Below are positions 1 through 9,146 of a DNA stretch of 34,760 nt, one piece after another (positions within the stretch are counted from its first letter, which is position 1; each line of letters starts with the position of its first letter). The notes beneath the pieces were generated by a model. The model was not told the DNA's origin, did no database searches, and saw only the letters and a program-made list of their open reading frames with translations. Both the position numbers and the translations under genes were made by a program. Source of the DNA: Bacteroidota bacterium (GTDB lineage: Bacteria; Bacteroidota; Ignavibacteria; Kapaibacteriales; UBA961); the NCBI GenBank assembly GCA_020852855.1, contig JADZAA010000032.1:1-34760 (forward strand). Reading direction: 5' to 3'.

Positions 1-296
1 GACCCAGACTTCAAGTGCAAAGCACGAGAATATGAACGGGAAAATACAATCGGTAATATCTAAAGCAAGAGGATTTTTAAATTTCGAGCGATTTAGAATT
101 AACGCCCTATTCTACTTCTGAAAACTTAACTTTGCTCCATTAAAATTTTAGTAATGCCTTAATAATTACATAATTGCCGTTAAATAATCGCACAAAACAG
201 TATTGTATCTGCTTAAAAAGATAATCAATTACAGAAAATTTGTGCAATTTATTGTTGAACTTTATGTAACATAGTGTTGTCAATAACAAAATGCTC

Positions 297-2366
297 TTAT
301 CTGATTACCGTAAATAATCTCGAAACAACGTTTGATGCGAATGTAATGCGTATGATATATGCGCCCGGTGCAAGTCGGTTGACAGGTATTTCAATGGAAA
401 AACTATTCTTTTTATCGGTTAAAAAGGTCGCGCCATCAAAATTTTCCTTGAAAACGGAAGTACCGGTTAAATCTGAAATTTCAAGCGAAGCGGGAGAATC
501 GTCGCTGCTTAACGTAATGCTTTCGTGTGCGGGCGACGGATAAAGCAAAATGCCTCTGCCGGCTATTTCTTCGACGGCATTAGTAGGAACATTTACACGC
601 GCTTTCAGAACTGTGCCGCCGCTGCCTACTGCCCAGCCGGTCGAGTCGTTAATGAACAATGCTTTGTGAAGCGTACTCGACGTGCCGGTAAATTGGGATT
701 TCCATGTTTCGCCGCGGTCGGTAGTGCGAATGGCCGTGCCTTCGTCGCCTACAATCCAGCCAACAAGGCCGGAAGCAAAAGTTATAGAGCGAAGTGTAGC
801 GGATTCGCCCGTAATTTTTGCGTGCCACGACGCGCCGCCGTCGGTAGTGGAACGCAAAGTACCGTTTTCACCGCATATCCAGCCGTTTTGAGCGTTAGCG
901 AACCATACTCCGTATAGCGCGGTAGCCAAGCCGCTGACTTGCGGTTCCCATGTTTCACCGCCGTCGTTTGTGGAAAACACGGCTCCTGCGCTTCCTACAG
1001 CCCAGCCAAGATATTGATTTAGGAAGAATACATTGAAAATTGCCGTGTCGCCGCGTTGCAGTTTCAATTTCCAAGTTTCGCCGCCGTCGGTTGTGGCTGA
1101 TATTCCGTTTGTACCGGCAATGAACCCCATTATTGGTGACAGAAAACGCACCGCATAAAGCTGTCCGGTCGTTCCGGTGTTTTGAAGCGTAAAATTTTCT
1201 CCGCCGTCTGTTGTGCGCATTACAGTGCCGTTCGCGCCTGCAATCCAGCCGATTGCGGGCGAAATAAATGCCGCATCGCGCCAAGTAATCTGAAAAGGCG
1301 ATGAAATGCGTTGCCACTTTGCACCGCCGTTTTGAGTGCGCAATATAACGCCGGAATCGCCGACGGCCCAGCCGCGTTGAGCATCTGAAAATGAAATGCC
1401 GTACAGATTTGTTGTGGGGCCTCTTGTTAAATTGTTCCACGTTTCGCCGCCGTCGGTCGAGCGAAGCGTTGTGCCGCCCGCGCCTATGGCAAAACCTTCG
1501 TTTCGATTTGAAAATCGGATGCCGTGCAGGGATTGCGCAATACTTGCAGTACTTACCTTCCACGTTTCGCCGCCGTCGGTCGAGCGGAGAATTATACCGT
1601 TATCGCCGCAAGCCCAACCGAATGAAGCGTCAAGAAAGAAAATGTCGTTTAGCGTTTGAATTACACCGGATTTTTGCACTTTCCACGTATTGCCGCCATC
1701 AATTGTTGAAATAATGCCGCCGAGAGTTCCTGTCGCCCAGCCGCGTCCGTTCGGCAAGAACCAAATACCGTTCAGTCCGCTTTCGGTTTTTGTGAATTGC
1801 GGTTGCCAAGAGTGCCCGCTGTTATCCGTTGTAAGTATCAGCCCGTTGTTTCCGGCAACCCATCCTTTGGAACTGTCAGTGAAATGCACGGCGTTGAATA
1901 TTCCCGAAACACCGCTGATTATTGAAGACCAATTTTGGCCGCCGTCGGTAGTTTTCAGCAAAGCAGCTTTGTTACCGACAATAAAACCGGTTTTTTCATT
2001 TATGAAAGACACGGCGTTCAGCGTTTGCATTGTGGAATTCGGCTGTAATTTCCAGGTTTGCCCTGCATCGGAAGTATGCAGTATTGCACCGCTGCCGCCA
2101 ACCGCCCAACCTGATGCCGAACTTGGAAAGCAAACGGCGTTAAGTGTTTGAACAGTAGGGCTGTTGGCCGTTGTGAAGTTAATTCCGTTATTTGCCGTGG
2201 ATAGTATTGCGCCGCTTGTGCCGACGGCATAAAATTTTCCCGAAGGAGATATGTATGAGCCGCGAAGGTCATTGCCTATAGGTAACGGATTCTGCCAATC
2301 CCAGCCGTTTTGTCCGAACAGCATAGCGGGCAGGAACAGCACGGAAACTATGAAAATATAGCGCAT
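297..2366 (-). CDS. Secreted YCF48/HCF136-like beta-propeller repeat protein with C-terminal T9SS-type sorting domain
   Basis: Signal peptide MRYIFIVSVLFLPAMLFGQ starts at the internal ATG (complement of CAT at 2364-2366). About 14 repeats of roughly 41 aa carry GWAVGxxGxILxTxDGGxTW. The C-terminus LYPSPAHESITL...APGAYIIRITFASNVVSRLFTVIR resembles a type A T9SS CTD. Confidence 0.85.
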   Translation of the reverse strand: MRYIFIVSVLFLPAMLFGQNGWDWQNPLPIGNDLRGSYISPSGKFYAVGTSGAILSTANNGINFTTANSPTVQTLNAVCFPSSASGWAVGGSGAILHTSDAGQTWKLQPNSTMQTLNAVSFINEKTGFIVGNKAALLKTTDGGQNWSSIISGVSGIFNAVHFTDSSKGWVAGNNGLILTTDNSGHSWQPQFTKTESGLNGIWFLPNGRGWATGTLGGIISTIDGGNTWKVQKSGVIQTLNDIFFLDASFGWACGDNGIILRSTDGGETWKVSTASIAQSLHGIRFSNRNEGFAIGAGGTTLRSTDGGETWNNLTRGPTTNLYGISFSDAQRGWAVGDSGVILRTQNGGAKWQRISSPFQITWRDAAFISPAIGWIAGANGTVMRTTDGGENFTLQNTGTTGQLYAVRFLSPIMGFIAGTNGISATTDGGETWKLKLQRGDTAIFNVFFLNQYLGWAVGSAGAVFSTNDGGETWEPQVSGLATALYGVWFANAQNGWICGENGTLRSTTDGGASWHAKITGESATLRSITFASGLVGWIVGDEGTAIRTTDRGETWKSQFTGTSSTLHKALFINDSTGWAVGSGGTVLKARVNVPTNAVEEIAGRGILLYPSPAHESITLSSDDSPASLEISDLTGTSVFKENFDGATFLTDKKNSFSIEIPVNRLAPGAYIIRITFASNVVSRLFTVIR

Positions 2367-2410
2367 ACAAACTCCTGTGTAAGCTAAAAAAACAGTGGTG
2401 AAAGAGAAAA

Positions 2411-3517
2411 TTAGTCGCCGAACGAAATTCCTAAATCGCGTGCTGCCAGCACCGTATCGCTGTCTGTCGGCACGCATCTCATTCGCCCGGCCACTTCATT
2501 CAGCGGCACGTAACGAATATCGGGCGGGTCGAGAGCAACCATAATACCGGATTGTCCCTCGGCGAGTGCGCGAACAGCGGCGGCTCCAAATCTCAGGGCC
2601 AATAAGCGGTCCGATGTTGTGGGGGTGCCGCCTCGCTGTAGATGCCCCAACACTACGGTTCGAGTTTCTTTGCCGGTTAGTCGCTCAAGTTTATCTGCCA
2701 CGCGCGCGCCCGCGCCGCCTAAGCGCTCGGCGCGGCCAATCTCACGGCCTATTACCGAGTAGTCGCCGTCTTTGGGGCGCGCACCTTCGGCTACAACTAT
2801 AATGGAAAATTTTCTGCCCGAGCGTTCGCGCCAAATAACTTTTTCGGCGACCTTATTTATATCGTAAGGTATTTCGGGAATTAAAATTGCGTCGGCCGTT
2901 CCTGCAATGCCGCTGTTGAGCGCAATCCAACCGGCGTAGCGTCCCATAACTTCAACAACCATAACGCGGCGGTGCGATTCGGCTGTGGAATGCAGTCTGT
3001 CAATACATTCCGTCGCAAACGTTACGGCTGTGTCGAATCCGAATGTGATAACGGTTTTATCGAGGTCGTTATCAATGGTTTTGGGAACGCCCACAACTCG
3101 CAAGCCCTTTTCGGCCAGGCGATTGGCTATAGAAAGCGAGCCGTCGCCGCCCACGGCAACCAATGCTCCCACTCCCGCTTTTCGCAATGCCGCTATAATC
3201 TCGTCGGAGCGGTCAATTTCGACTATAGTGCCGTCCGGTTGAGTTACGGGAAATGCTAACGGATTGCCGTGATTTGTAGTGCCGAGTATTGTGCCGCCCA
3301 AATGCGTTATACCACGCACGGAAGCGCGTGTAAGCGGTATTATTCCGCCGTCGGGATATTCGCTTGCGTGTAGAATGCCGTCGTAGCCGTCGCGAATACC
3401 GACAACGTTCCAACCCCGGTTATGCGCCGCAAGCACTACTGCGCGAATGACGGCATTAAGTCCGGGAGCGTCGCCGCCGCCCGTGTTAATGGCTATTGTT
3501 TGGATTTCTGCCGCCAT
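2411..3517 (-). CDS. pfkA: 6-phosphofructokinase (PFK-A family)
   Basis: NTGGGDAPGLNAVIR, GGTILGTTN, VGGDGSLSIA, PKTIDNDLDKT and EVMGRYAGWIAL motifs. Confidence 0.9.
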   Translation of the reverse strand: MAAEIQTIAINTGGGDAPGLNAVIRAVVLAAHNRGWNVVGIRDGYDGILHASEYPDGGIIPLTRASVRGITHLGGTILGTTNHGNPLAFPVTQPDGTIVEIDRSDEIIAALRKAGVGALVAVGGDGSLSIANRLAEKGLRVVGVPKTIDNDLDKTVITFGFDTAVTFATECIDRLHSTAESHRRVMVVEVMGRYAGWIALNSGIAGTADAILIPEIPYDINKVAEKVIWRERSGRKFSIIVVAEGARPKDGDYSVIGREIGRAERLGGAGARVADKLERLTGKETRTVVLGHLQRGGTPTTSDRLLALRFGAAAVRALAEGQSGIMVALDPPDIRYVPLNEVAGRMRCVPTDSDTVLAARDLGISFGD

Positions 3518-3615
3518 ATATATGCACTCCTGTTTCTATTAAAAAAGCGATTTTGTACGAAATTTATGCAAAATGAATATCGCCGCAGTTCCGATATTCT
3601 GCCAAAATTTACTTT

Positions 3616-5019
3616 TTATGTGTAAAATTTAGGATTCATCAGATTCTCAACGGAAAGCACGGCATCGAGTTTTTCTTTGTCCAACAAATTTCTGCGCAAC
3701 ACAATCGAATAAACAGAATCGCCGGTTTCCAATGCTTCTTTGGCAATGGCAGAGCAAATTTCATAACCCAGAATCGGATTGAGTGCCGTTACTATGCCAA
3801 TACTGTTCATCACGTAATTACGGCAAATGTCAGCATTTGCGGTAATTCCCGATATACATTTTTCGCGTAATGCTTTAAATCCGTTGCGCATCATCGAGAT
3901 AGAGTTGAACAGCGAATATGCGATAACCGGCTCCATAACGTTAAGTTGTAACTGCCCCGCTTCGGCGGCCATAGTTACCGTAACGTCCGCACCGATTACA
4001 TAATAAGCGATTTGATTTACTGCTTCCGGCATTACGGGATTTACTTTCCCCGGCATAATCGAGGAACCCGGCTGTAATTTAGGCAAATTAATCTCGTTCA
4101 GTCCTGCTCGCGGTCCAGATGATAATAAACGTAAGTCGTTGCAAATTTTGGATATTTTTACTGCAATGCGTTTTAATACGCCGGAAAGTTGCACATAAGC
4201 TCCGGTATCGCTTGTAGCTTCAACCAAATTTTCGGCCAATCGAACCGATATTCCGCTGATTTCCGCAAGAAAAACAGTAGCAAGTTCAGGATAACCCGCC
4301 GGTGCATTAATGGAAGTTCCTATGGCGGTCGCGCCTAAATTTATTTCAGTGATTAATGCTTGTGCTTCCGTAAGCCGCGCAATATCTTCGCGTATAGTTA
4401 CCGCGAATCCGGTAAATTCTGTTCCGAGCGTCATGGGAACTGCATCTTGCAATTGCGTTCGCCCCATTTTCAGGACATTTGTAAATTCATTGCCTTTTTC
4501 TGCAAAACTCTCGGCAAGCAGATTCATCTCGGCTAGCAACTCCGAAATATTCAGATACAAGGCAAGCCGAAATGCAGTAGGATAGGCATCGTTGGTCGAC
4601 TGCGAAAAATTAACGTGATTGTTCGGGTGAACAACATCGTAACGTCCTTTTTCTAAACCTAATATCTCCAAGGCTTTATTGGCTATTACTTCGTTGGCGT
4701 TCATGTTGGTGGAAGTGCCTGCACCGCCTTGAATAAGGTCAACGGGAAATTGGTCGATAAGTTCTCCGTCGGCAATAGCATCGCACGCTTTTCCTATAGC
4801 GTCGGCTATTTCTTCCGGCATAACGTGAAGAGCAGCATTTGCTTGCGCTGCCGCCTTTTTTACGTATGCGAATGCACGAATAAGAGCCGGTACGGTAGAA
4901 ATTGGAATATTCGTAATGTGGAAATTCTCGACAGCCCGCATTGTTTGTATGCCGTAGTACACATTGTCGGGAATTTTCATTTCACCGAGAAAATCATGCT
5001 CTATGCGAAAGTTGCTCAT
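3616..5019 (-). CDS. aspA: Aspartate ammonia-lyase (fumarase/aspartase superfamily)
   Basis: RIEHDFLGEMKIPDNVYYGIQTMRAVENF N-terminus; superfamily signature GSSIMPGKVNPVMPE. Confidence 0.85.
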   Translation of the reverse strand: MSNFRIEHDFLGEMKIPDNVYYGIQTMRAVENFHITNIPISTVPALIRAFAYVKKAAAQANAALHVMPEEIADAIGKACDAIADGELIDQFPVDLIQGGAGTSTNMNANEVIANKALEILGLEKGRYDVVHPNNHVNFSQSTNDAYPTAFRLALYLNISELLAEMNLLAESFAEKGNEFTNVLKMGRTQLQDAVPMTLGTEFTGFAVTIREDIARLTEAQALITEINLGATAIGTSINAPAGYPELATVFLAEISGISVRLAENLVEATSDTGAYVQLSGVLKRIAVKISKICNDLRLLSSGPRAGLNEINLPKLQPGSSIMPGKVNPVMPEAVNQIAYYVIGADVTVTMAAEAGQLQLNVMEPVIAYSLFNSISMMRNGFKALREKCISGITANADICRNYVMNSIGIVTALNPILGYEICSAIAKEALETGDSVYSIVLRRNLLDKEKLDAVLSVENLMNPKFYT

Positions 5020-5054
5020 TGCCGCCTCGTTAAAAAACGCTTTGAAAAATAAAA

Positions 5055-5612
5055 TTATTCGGCCGTAATCGCTTGCTCGGCTTCGGCTAATGTTTTATGT
5101 AAATCATCGTTGACAATTATAATGTCAAATTCGCCGATAAGTTGCATTTCCATTTCTGTTCGCGACAGACGAATTTGTATTTGCTCTTCGGATTCTGTGT
5201 TTCGCGCTTGCAATCGTCGCTTTAATGTTTCCGCGTCGGGTGGCGCAATAAACAATAACAGCGAGTCGTCGGGAAAGGCCCGGCGAATGGACAGCGCGCC
5301 TTTAACATCAACGTCGAACAGCATAGGCCGCCCCTCGCCGAGTGCACGTTGCGTTTCGGAGCGCAAAGTTCCGTATAAGTTTCCGAATATTTCTTCGTAT
5401 TCAAGCAAATCTCCGTCGGCAATTTTTTGCTCGAATTCTTGCTTCGTCAAAAAAAAATAATCTTTGCCGAACACTTCGCCGGCCCGTATAGGCCGCGTAG
5501 TTGCCGACACTGAGAAGCGCAATTCGGGAAACACAGCCAATAAATGACGTGCTACTGTGGTTTTGCCGCCGCCGCTCGGAGCAGAGAGAACAATCAGCTT
5601 TTTTAGAAGCAT
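5055..5612 (-). CDS. gmk: Guanylate kinase
   Basis: LIVLSAPSGGGKTTVARHLL P-loop, SATTRPIRAGEVFGKDYFFL, and position next to yicC. Confidence 0.93.
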   Translation of the reverse strand: MLLKKLIVLSAPSGGGKTTVARHLLAVFPELRFSVSATTRPIRAGEVFGKDYFFLTKQEFEQKIADGDLLEYEEIFGNLYGTLRSETQRALGEGRPMLFDVDVKGALSIRRAFPDDSLLLFIAPPDAETLKRRLQARNTESEEQIQIRLSRTEMEMQLIGEFDIIIVNDDLHKTLAEAEQAITAE

Positions 5613-5616
5613 GGAT

Positions 5617-6486
5617 TTATTCGATATTTTGCGTTTGCTCGCGTATGCGTTCCAATTCCTCTTTCACTTCTACTACGTGATGAGCAATTTCCGCATCATT
5701 TGCTTTCGAGCCGATAGTATTTATTTCACGATGCAGCTCCTGCAATAAAAAATTCATTTTTCGCCCGACTGGTTCCGGTGATTTAAGCAAGTCGTGATAA
5801 AATTTTATATGACTGCGAAGGCGCACACATTCCTCCGAAATGTCAAGCCTGTCGGCAAGCAGTACTATTTCCATTTGAAGACGTTGCTCGTCAATTTCGT
5901 CGCTTTCAAATAATTGCGCTATTCTTTGACGAATTTTTTCACGCTCTTCCGGTACTCTTCGCGCAGATTTTTCCTCGATTTTGGCAAGAATATCTTCTAT
6001 TCGCTTAATTCTGTTTTTGAGGTCTTTTGCTAATTCTTTTCCCTCGTTTTTACGGGCAGCGTCAAGATATTGCAATGATTCGGCTAGGGTTTTTTGTACT
6101 ATTGCCCAAGTTTGCTCCGTTTGCTCGTCGGCCGAACTTTCCCATAAATTTTGCGAAAAATGAAGTAAATCCGAAAGTCCGGGCTGCTCTTTTATTTTAA
6201 GTTTTTTCGACAGATTTTTTAACGCGGTAAAATGTTCTACGGCAATATCTTCGTTGAATTTAGGCGCAGAGTTTTTCGCACCTTCCACATTGATATTTAC
6301 CGAAATATTTCCCCTTGAAACCGCTTTGCGGATAATGTCGCGGGCATCGTTCTCTTTTGTAGCGAGCGAACGCGGCAGTCTTATGCTTGCGTCTAAGTAT
6401 TTTCCGTTAACGCTGCGTATTTCCACCGTAGCCGTTATGCCGTTTTCGGTTGTTTCCGATTTGGCGAAGCCGGTCATGCTGTTCAT
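5617..6486 (-). CDS. yicC: YicC family protein (putative endoribonuclease)
   Basis: MNSMTGFAKSE N-terminus and C-terminal GRKMNFLLQELHREINTIGSKANDAEIAHHVVEVKEELERIREQTQNIE. Confidence 0.93.
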   Translation of the reverse strand: MNSMTGFAKSETTENGITATVEIRSVNGKYLDASIRLPRSLATKENDARDIIRKAVSRGNISVNINVEGAKNSAPKFNEDIAVEHFTALKNLSKKLKIKEQPGLSDLLHFSQNLWESSADEQTEQTWAIVQKTLAESLQYLDAARKNEGKELAKDLKNRIKRIEDILAKIEEKSARRVPEEREKIRQRIAQLFESDEIDEQRLQMEIVLLADRLDISEECVRLRSHIKFYHDLLKSPEPVGRKMNFLLQELHREINTIGSKANDAEIAHHVVEVKEELERIREQTQNIE

Positions 6487-6622
6487 ATTTTTTGATTTTA
6501 TTTGAAAAAAGAAAAACTGTTTATAACATAATGAAAATTACATTAAACTTATTTGTTCCCGATAATACTACTGTATTCTTATACCGAATATATCCGTGAT
6601 TATTTCAGTAAATAATAATTTT

Positions 6623-6654
6623 ACTTGATATATTTACGGAGTAATATATCAAGT
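6623..6654. repeat. 12-bp perfect inverted repeat with 8-nt spacer, intergenic (operator-like or hairpin)
   Basis: acttgatatatt(6623-6634)-tacggagt-aatatatcaagt(6643-6654). Confidence 0.7.
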
Positions 6655-6783
6655 TTGAAAAGAAAAATTTACTTGCCGATTATGTTATATTTCGCGGCAA
6701 TTTTACGTAAAAGGGAATTTCGCAAATATTTTAATTGATTGTAAAAAAACGAATTTTATAAAATATTGTTTTTATCTTTCGTT

Positions 6784-8316
6784 TTATTGTTGATTAACGC
6801 CGAACTGCCGTGTGGCAGATGAAAAATAATTTGTCCAATGTTCACGGCCCAAAGGCTCGTGCCCCGCTGCAAGAGCTGTCAGCACATCGTCGACATATTC
6901 GGTTGTTCTTGCGCCGACGAGTGCGGAGGTTACGCCTTCGGTAGCCATAACCGATTGCAATGCAATTTGTGTAAAAGGTAATTCCGTATATTTTTCGCCG
7001 AAACTTTCGGCAGATGCCCGCCTTATTACGGCCGGAACAGAAATATCAACCGCATATCTCGAGCCTATTGTACCCCACATAAACCGCAAAGAGTCTGTAT
7101 AGCGCGGCAACCATTGTTGCAGGTCATAATTATCTATTTGTTGCAATATATTTAACGCTTCTATTGCGCGTGGCTCCAATTGCTCGGCTAATACCGGTTG
7201 CCAGCCGGAGAAAGACGAAATGGCATTAACAAGCCGCCGCGTTGCCTGCCCGGCCGAAAGCAGTATGCGAAATCGAATAGCAATATCCGGTAATAGTTGA
7301 AGTTGCGGAGAAATCGTATTGAAAAACTCTTGCTCGATATTTGCAACATTGTTAATCAAGGCATCAATTTCCACGCTTGACGGGCTATTTTGAGCGGTTG
7401 CCTGCGTAGTCAGCCGCACTATTGCAGAGTCGCCGGAAAGTGCGTTCAAAGGACGGTTTGCCAATACGGAAATGCCGGATTTCTGCGCGTATTCAAATAC
7501 AGAAAGCGAATCGTTTTCCTGATTTTTATTGTATGCTGCACCTGTTTCCAATAGATTGAAGGGCAATTGAACAAAGCGAAAATGATGGTCGTTTCCCGCT
7601 ACGTCTTTGGCTATATTCAAACATTCTTCCAACGAACAAAATTGCAGATGTGCCGACGGATAGCCGAAAGTATTGGAAGAAATTCCGTACCACGATATTT
7701 TTGCCGAAGCTACAGCTTTTTCGCAATATTCGAAAGCGCGCCGAATCCTCCGATAAAATTCTTCTCGCATATCTGTTGCCGATACGCCCGAAGCCTGCGC
7801 CCATACAAAATAGGATTCCGGGTTATGCAACAGAAATATATTGATATGCAGGAGATTAAGCCTGTCCAAGGATTGATTGAGTTGTTCGGCGAGAAAAAAC
7901 GGATGTATGCTGTGCCATGCATTGTCGTCCAATTTAACAATTCCCGGTATGCGCTTACATTCGTGTTCGCCGCGCTTGGCATCTTCGAGAATACCGCCTT
8001 CGATATAGCCGGCCTTGGTTATAAGAACTATTTCGTCTGCCGAGATTTTATTCTCGTTGGCAAGGTCTTCGAGTACGCTACCGATTAGTATTTCGCTGTC
8101 TCCGAATGCGTAACAGCTTGCCGTGTCTATTAGATTTATTCCCGACAAAACGGCTTTTCTCAAAGCTTGCTCGTGTACTTCAATGCCTATCGCTGTACGA
8201 TATGTGCCAAATCCTGCACGAGAAACAGTTTCGCCGGTCGGCAGTTTGCAATAATAATTTTGCGGGAATTGTTTTGCATATTCCGCTGTAGCTTGTTCTG
8301 CAGTTCGCATTTCCAA
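6784..8316 (-). CDS. Aldo/keto reductase, enlarged (510 aa) with an inserted region before the C-terminal part
   Basis: FGTYR..., NLIDTASCYAFGDSEILIGSVL, LITKAGY, INIFLLHNPE; C-terminal GVTSALVGARTTEYVDDVLTAL. Confidence 0.82.
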   Translation of the reverse strand: MEMRTAEQATAEYAKQFPQNYYCKLPTGETVSRAGFGTYRTAIGIEVHEQALRKAVLSGINLIDTASCYAFGDSEILIGSVLEDLANENKISADEIVLITKAGYIEGGILEDAKRGEHECKRIPGIVKLDDNAWHSIHPFFLAEQLNQSLDRLNLLHINIFLLHNPESYFVWAQASGVSATDMREEFYRRIRRAFEYCEKAVASAKISWYGISSNTFGYPSAHLQFCSLEECLNIAKDVAGNDHHFRFVQLPFNLLETGAAYNKNQENDSLSVFEYAQKSGISVLANRPLNALSGDSAIVRLTTQATAQNSPSSVEIDALINNVANIEQEFFNTISPQLQLLPDIAIRFRILLSAGQATRRLVNAISSFSGWQPVLAEQLEPRAIEALNILQQIDNYDLQQWLPRYTDSLRFMWGTIGSRYAVDISVPAVIRRASAESFGEKYTELPFTQIALQSVMATEGVTSALVGARTTEYVDDVLTALAAGHEPLGREHWTNYFSSATRQFGVNQQ

Positions 8317-8330
8317 ATTTCTATTTTTTT

Positions 8331-9146
8331 CTAAAATTGCGTTTGAAAACCTAATGCGAGATATTCGTCCCGCTCCCGAAAAAACATTCCGTGTATGTTG
8401 CGTCCGCCAAAATAATAGAGATTGAGTGAAATTCCTCTGTCAGGCGAAGTTTTCAGCGCGATTCCGGCTTGCGCTGAATACATCGGCACGTAAGCCCCGT
8501 CTATACCGATTAGTTTGGCATCGCAACCGCCTTGAAATTCAAATAAACCGGATAGCGGACAATGCAAATCCGCACCGGCTTGCGGTATAAACGGTTCTGC
8601 CGAACGAGGTTGCCGCGAATAAACATAAGAAATTCCGCAGTATAATCGCGCACCGTTTTTTAGAGCCGCAAAAGTCAAATCGAAAAATTCTCGACTGTAT
8701 ACAAAAGGTTGCTTTTCGGTGAAATGTCCGGCCGAATCGGCCAAGCCATCAACCAAATGCGACGATATATGTGCTACGCGGAATCGTGTCGCCCCTGTCC
8801 AATCATTCCCGATTGGTGCAAGTGCCGAACTGTTTACGCCGAAATAATAATCGGAAGTTTCAACAGGAAATTTGAAATTTCCTTCGCTTCGCAATCGGGT
8901 ATAAGTAAAAAAATCGGCACCGGCCGAGCATTGCAAAGATTCGGCGGGCGAGAATCTGTACAAATCCGATGTATTTCCTATATCGAGCCGCAGTTTTTCC
9001 TTGCCGAATTGCGTCATTGCACCGACGCGCCCTTCGTAAGGATTCGCCGTAAGCGGTTTAAAAAGAATATCGCCGTAGCAATAAGCCACATTCGGAATAA
9101 ACGGTACAAAAAGAAAAAATATGTAAAAAATAGGAGCAAGTCTCAC
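8331..9146 (-). CDS. Predicted outer-membrane/periplasmic protein, DUF1207-like
   Basis: N-terminal signal sequence; GDILFKPLTANPYEGRVGAMTQFG..., FRVAHISSHLVDGL; aromatic/beta-rich composition. Confidence 0.6.
   Translation of the reverse strand: MRLAPIFYIFFLFVPFIPNVAYCYGDILFKPLTANPYEGRVGAMTQFGKEKLRLDIGNTSDLYRFSPAESLQCSAGADFFTYTRLRSEGNFKFPVETSDYYFGVNSSALAPIGNDWTGATRFRVAHISSHLVDGLADSAGHFTEKQPFVYSREFFDLTFAALKNGARLYCGISYVYSRQPRSAEPFIPQAGADLHCPLSGLFEFQGGCDAKLIGIDGAYVPMYSAQAGIALKTSPDRGISLNLYYFGGRNIHGMFFRERDEYLALGFQTQF

Noticed and set aside
11-20. tcaagtgcaa, matching part of the IS30-type terminal repeat
   Set aside because: Only 10 bp match with no extension on either side; consistent with chance.
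955-1714. Long off-frame ORFs (202 aa minus, 107 and 87 aa plus) within the YCF48 gene
   Set aside because: They mirror the DNA periodicity of the propeller repeats (Arg/His-rich or PPSVERS-type peptides) and overlap a well-supported CDS.
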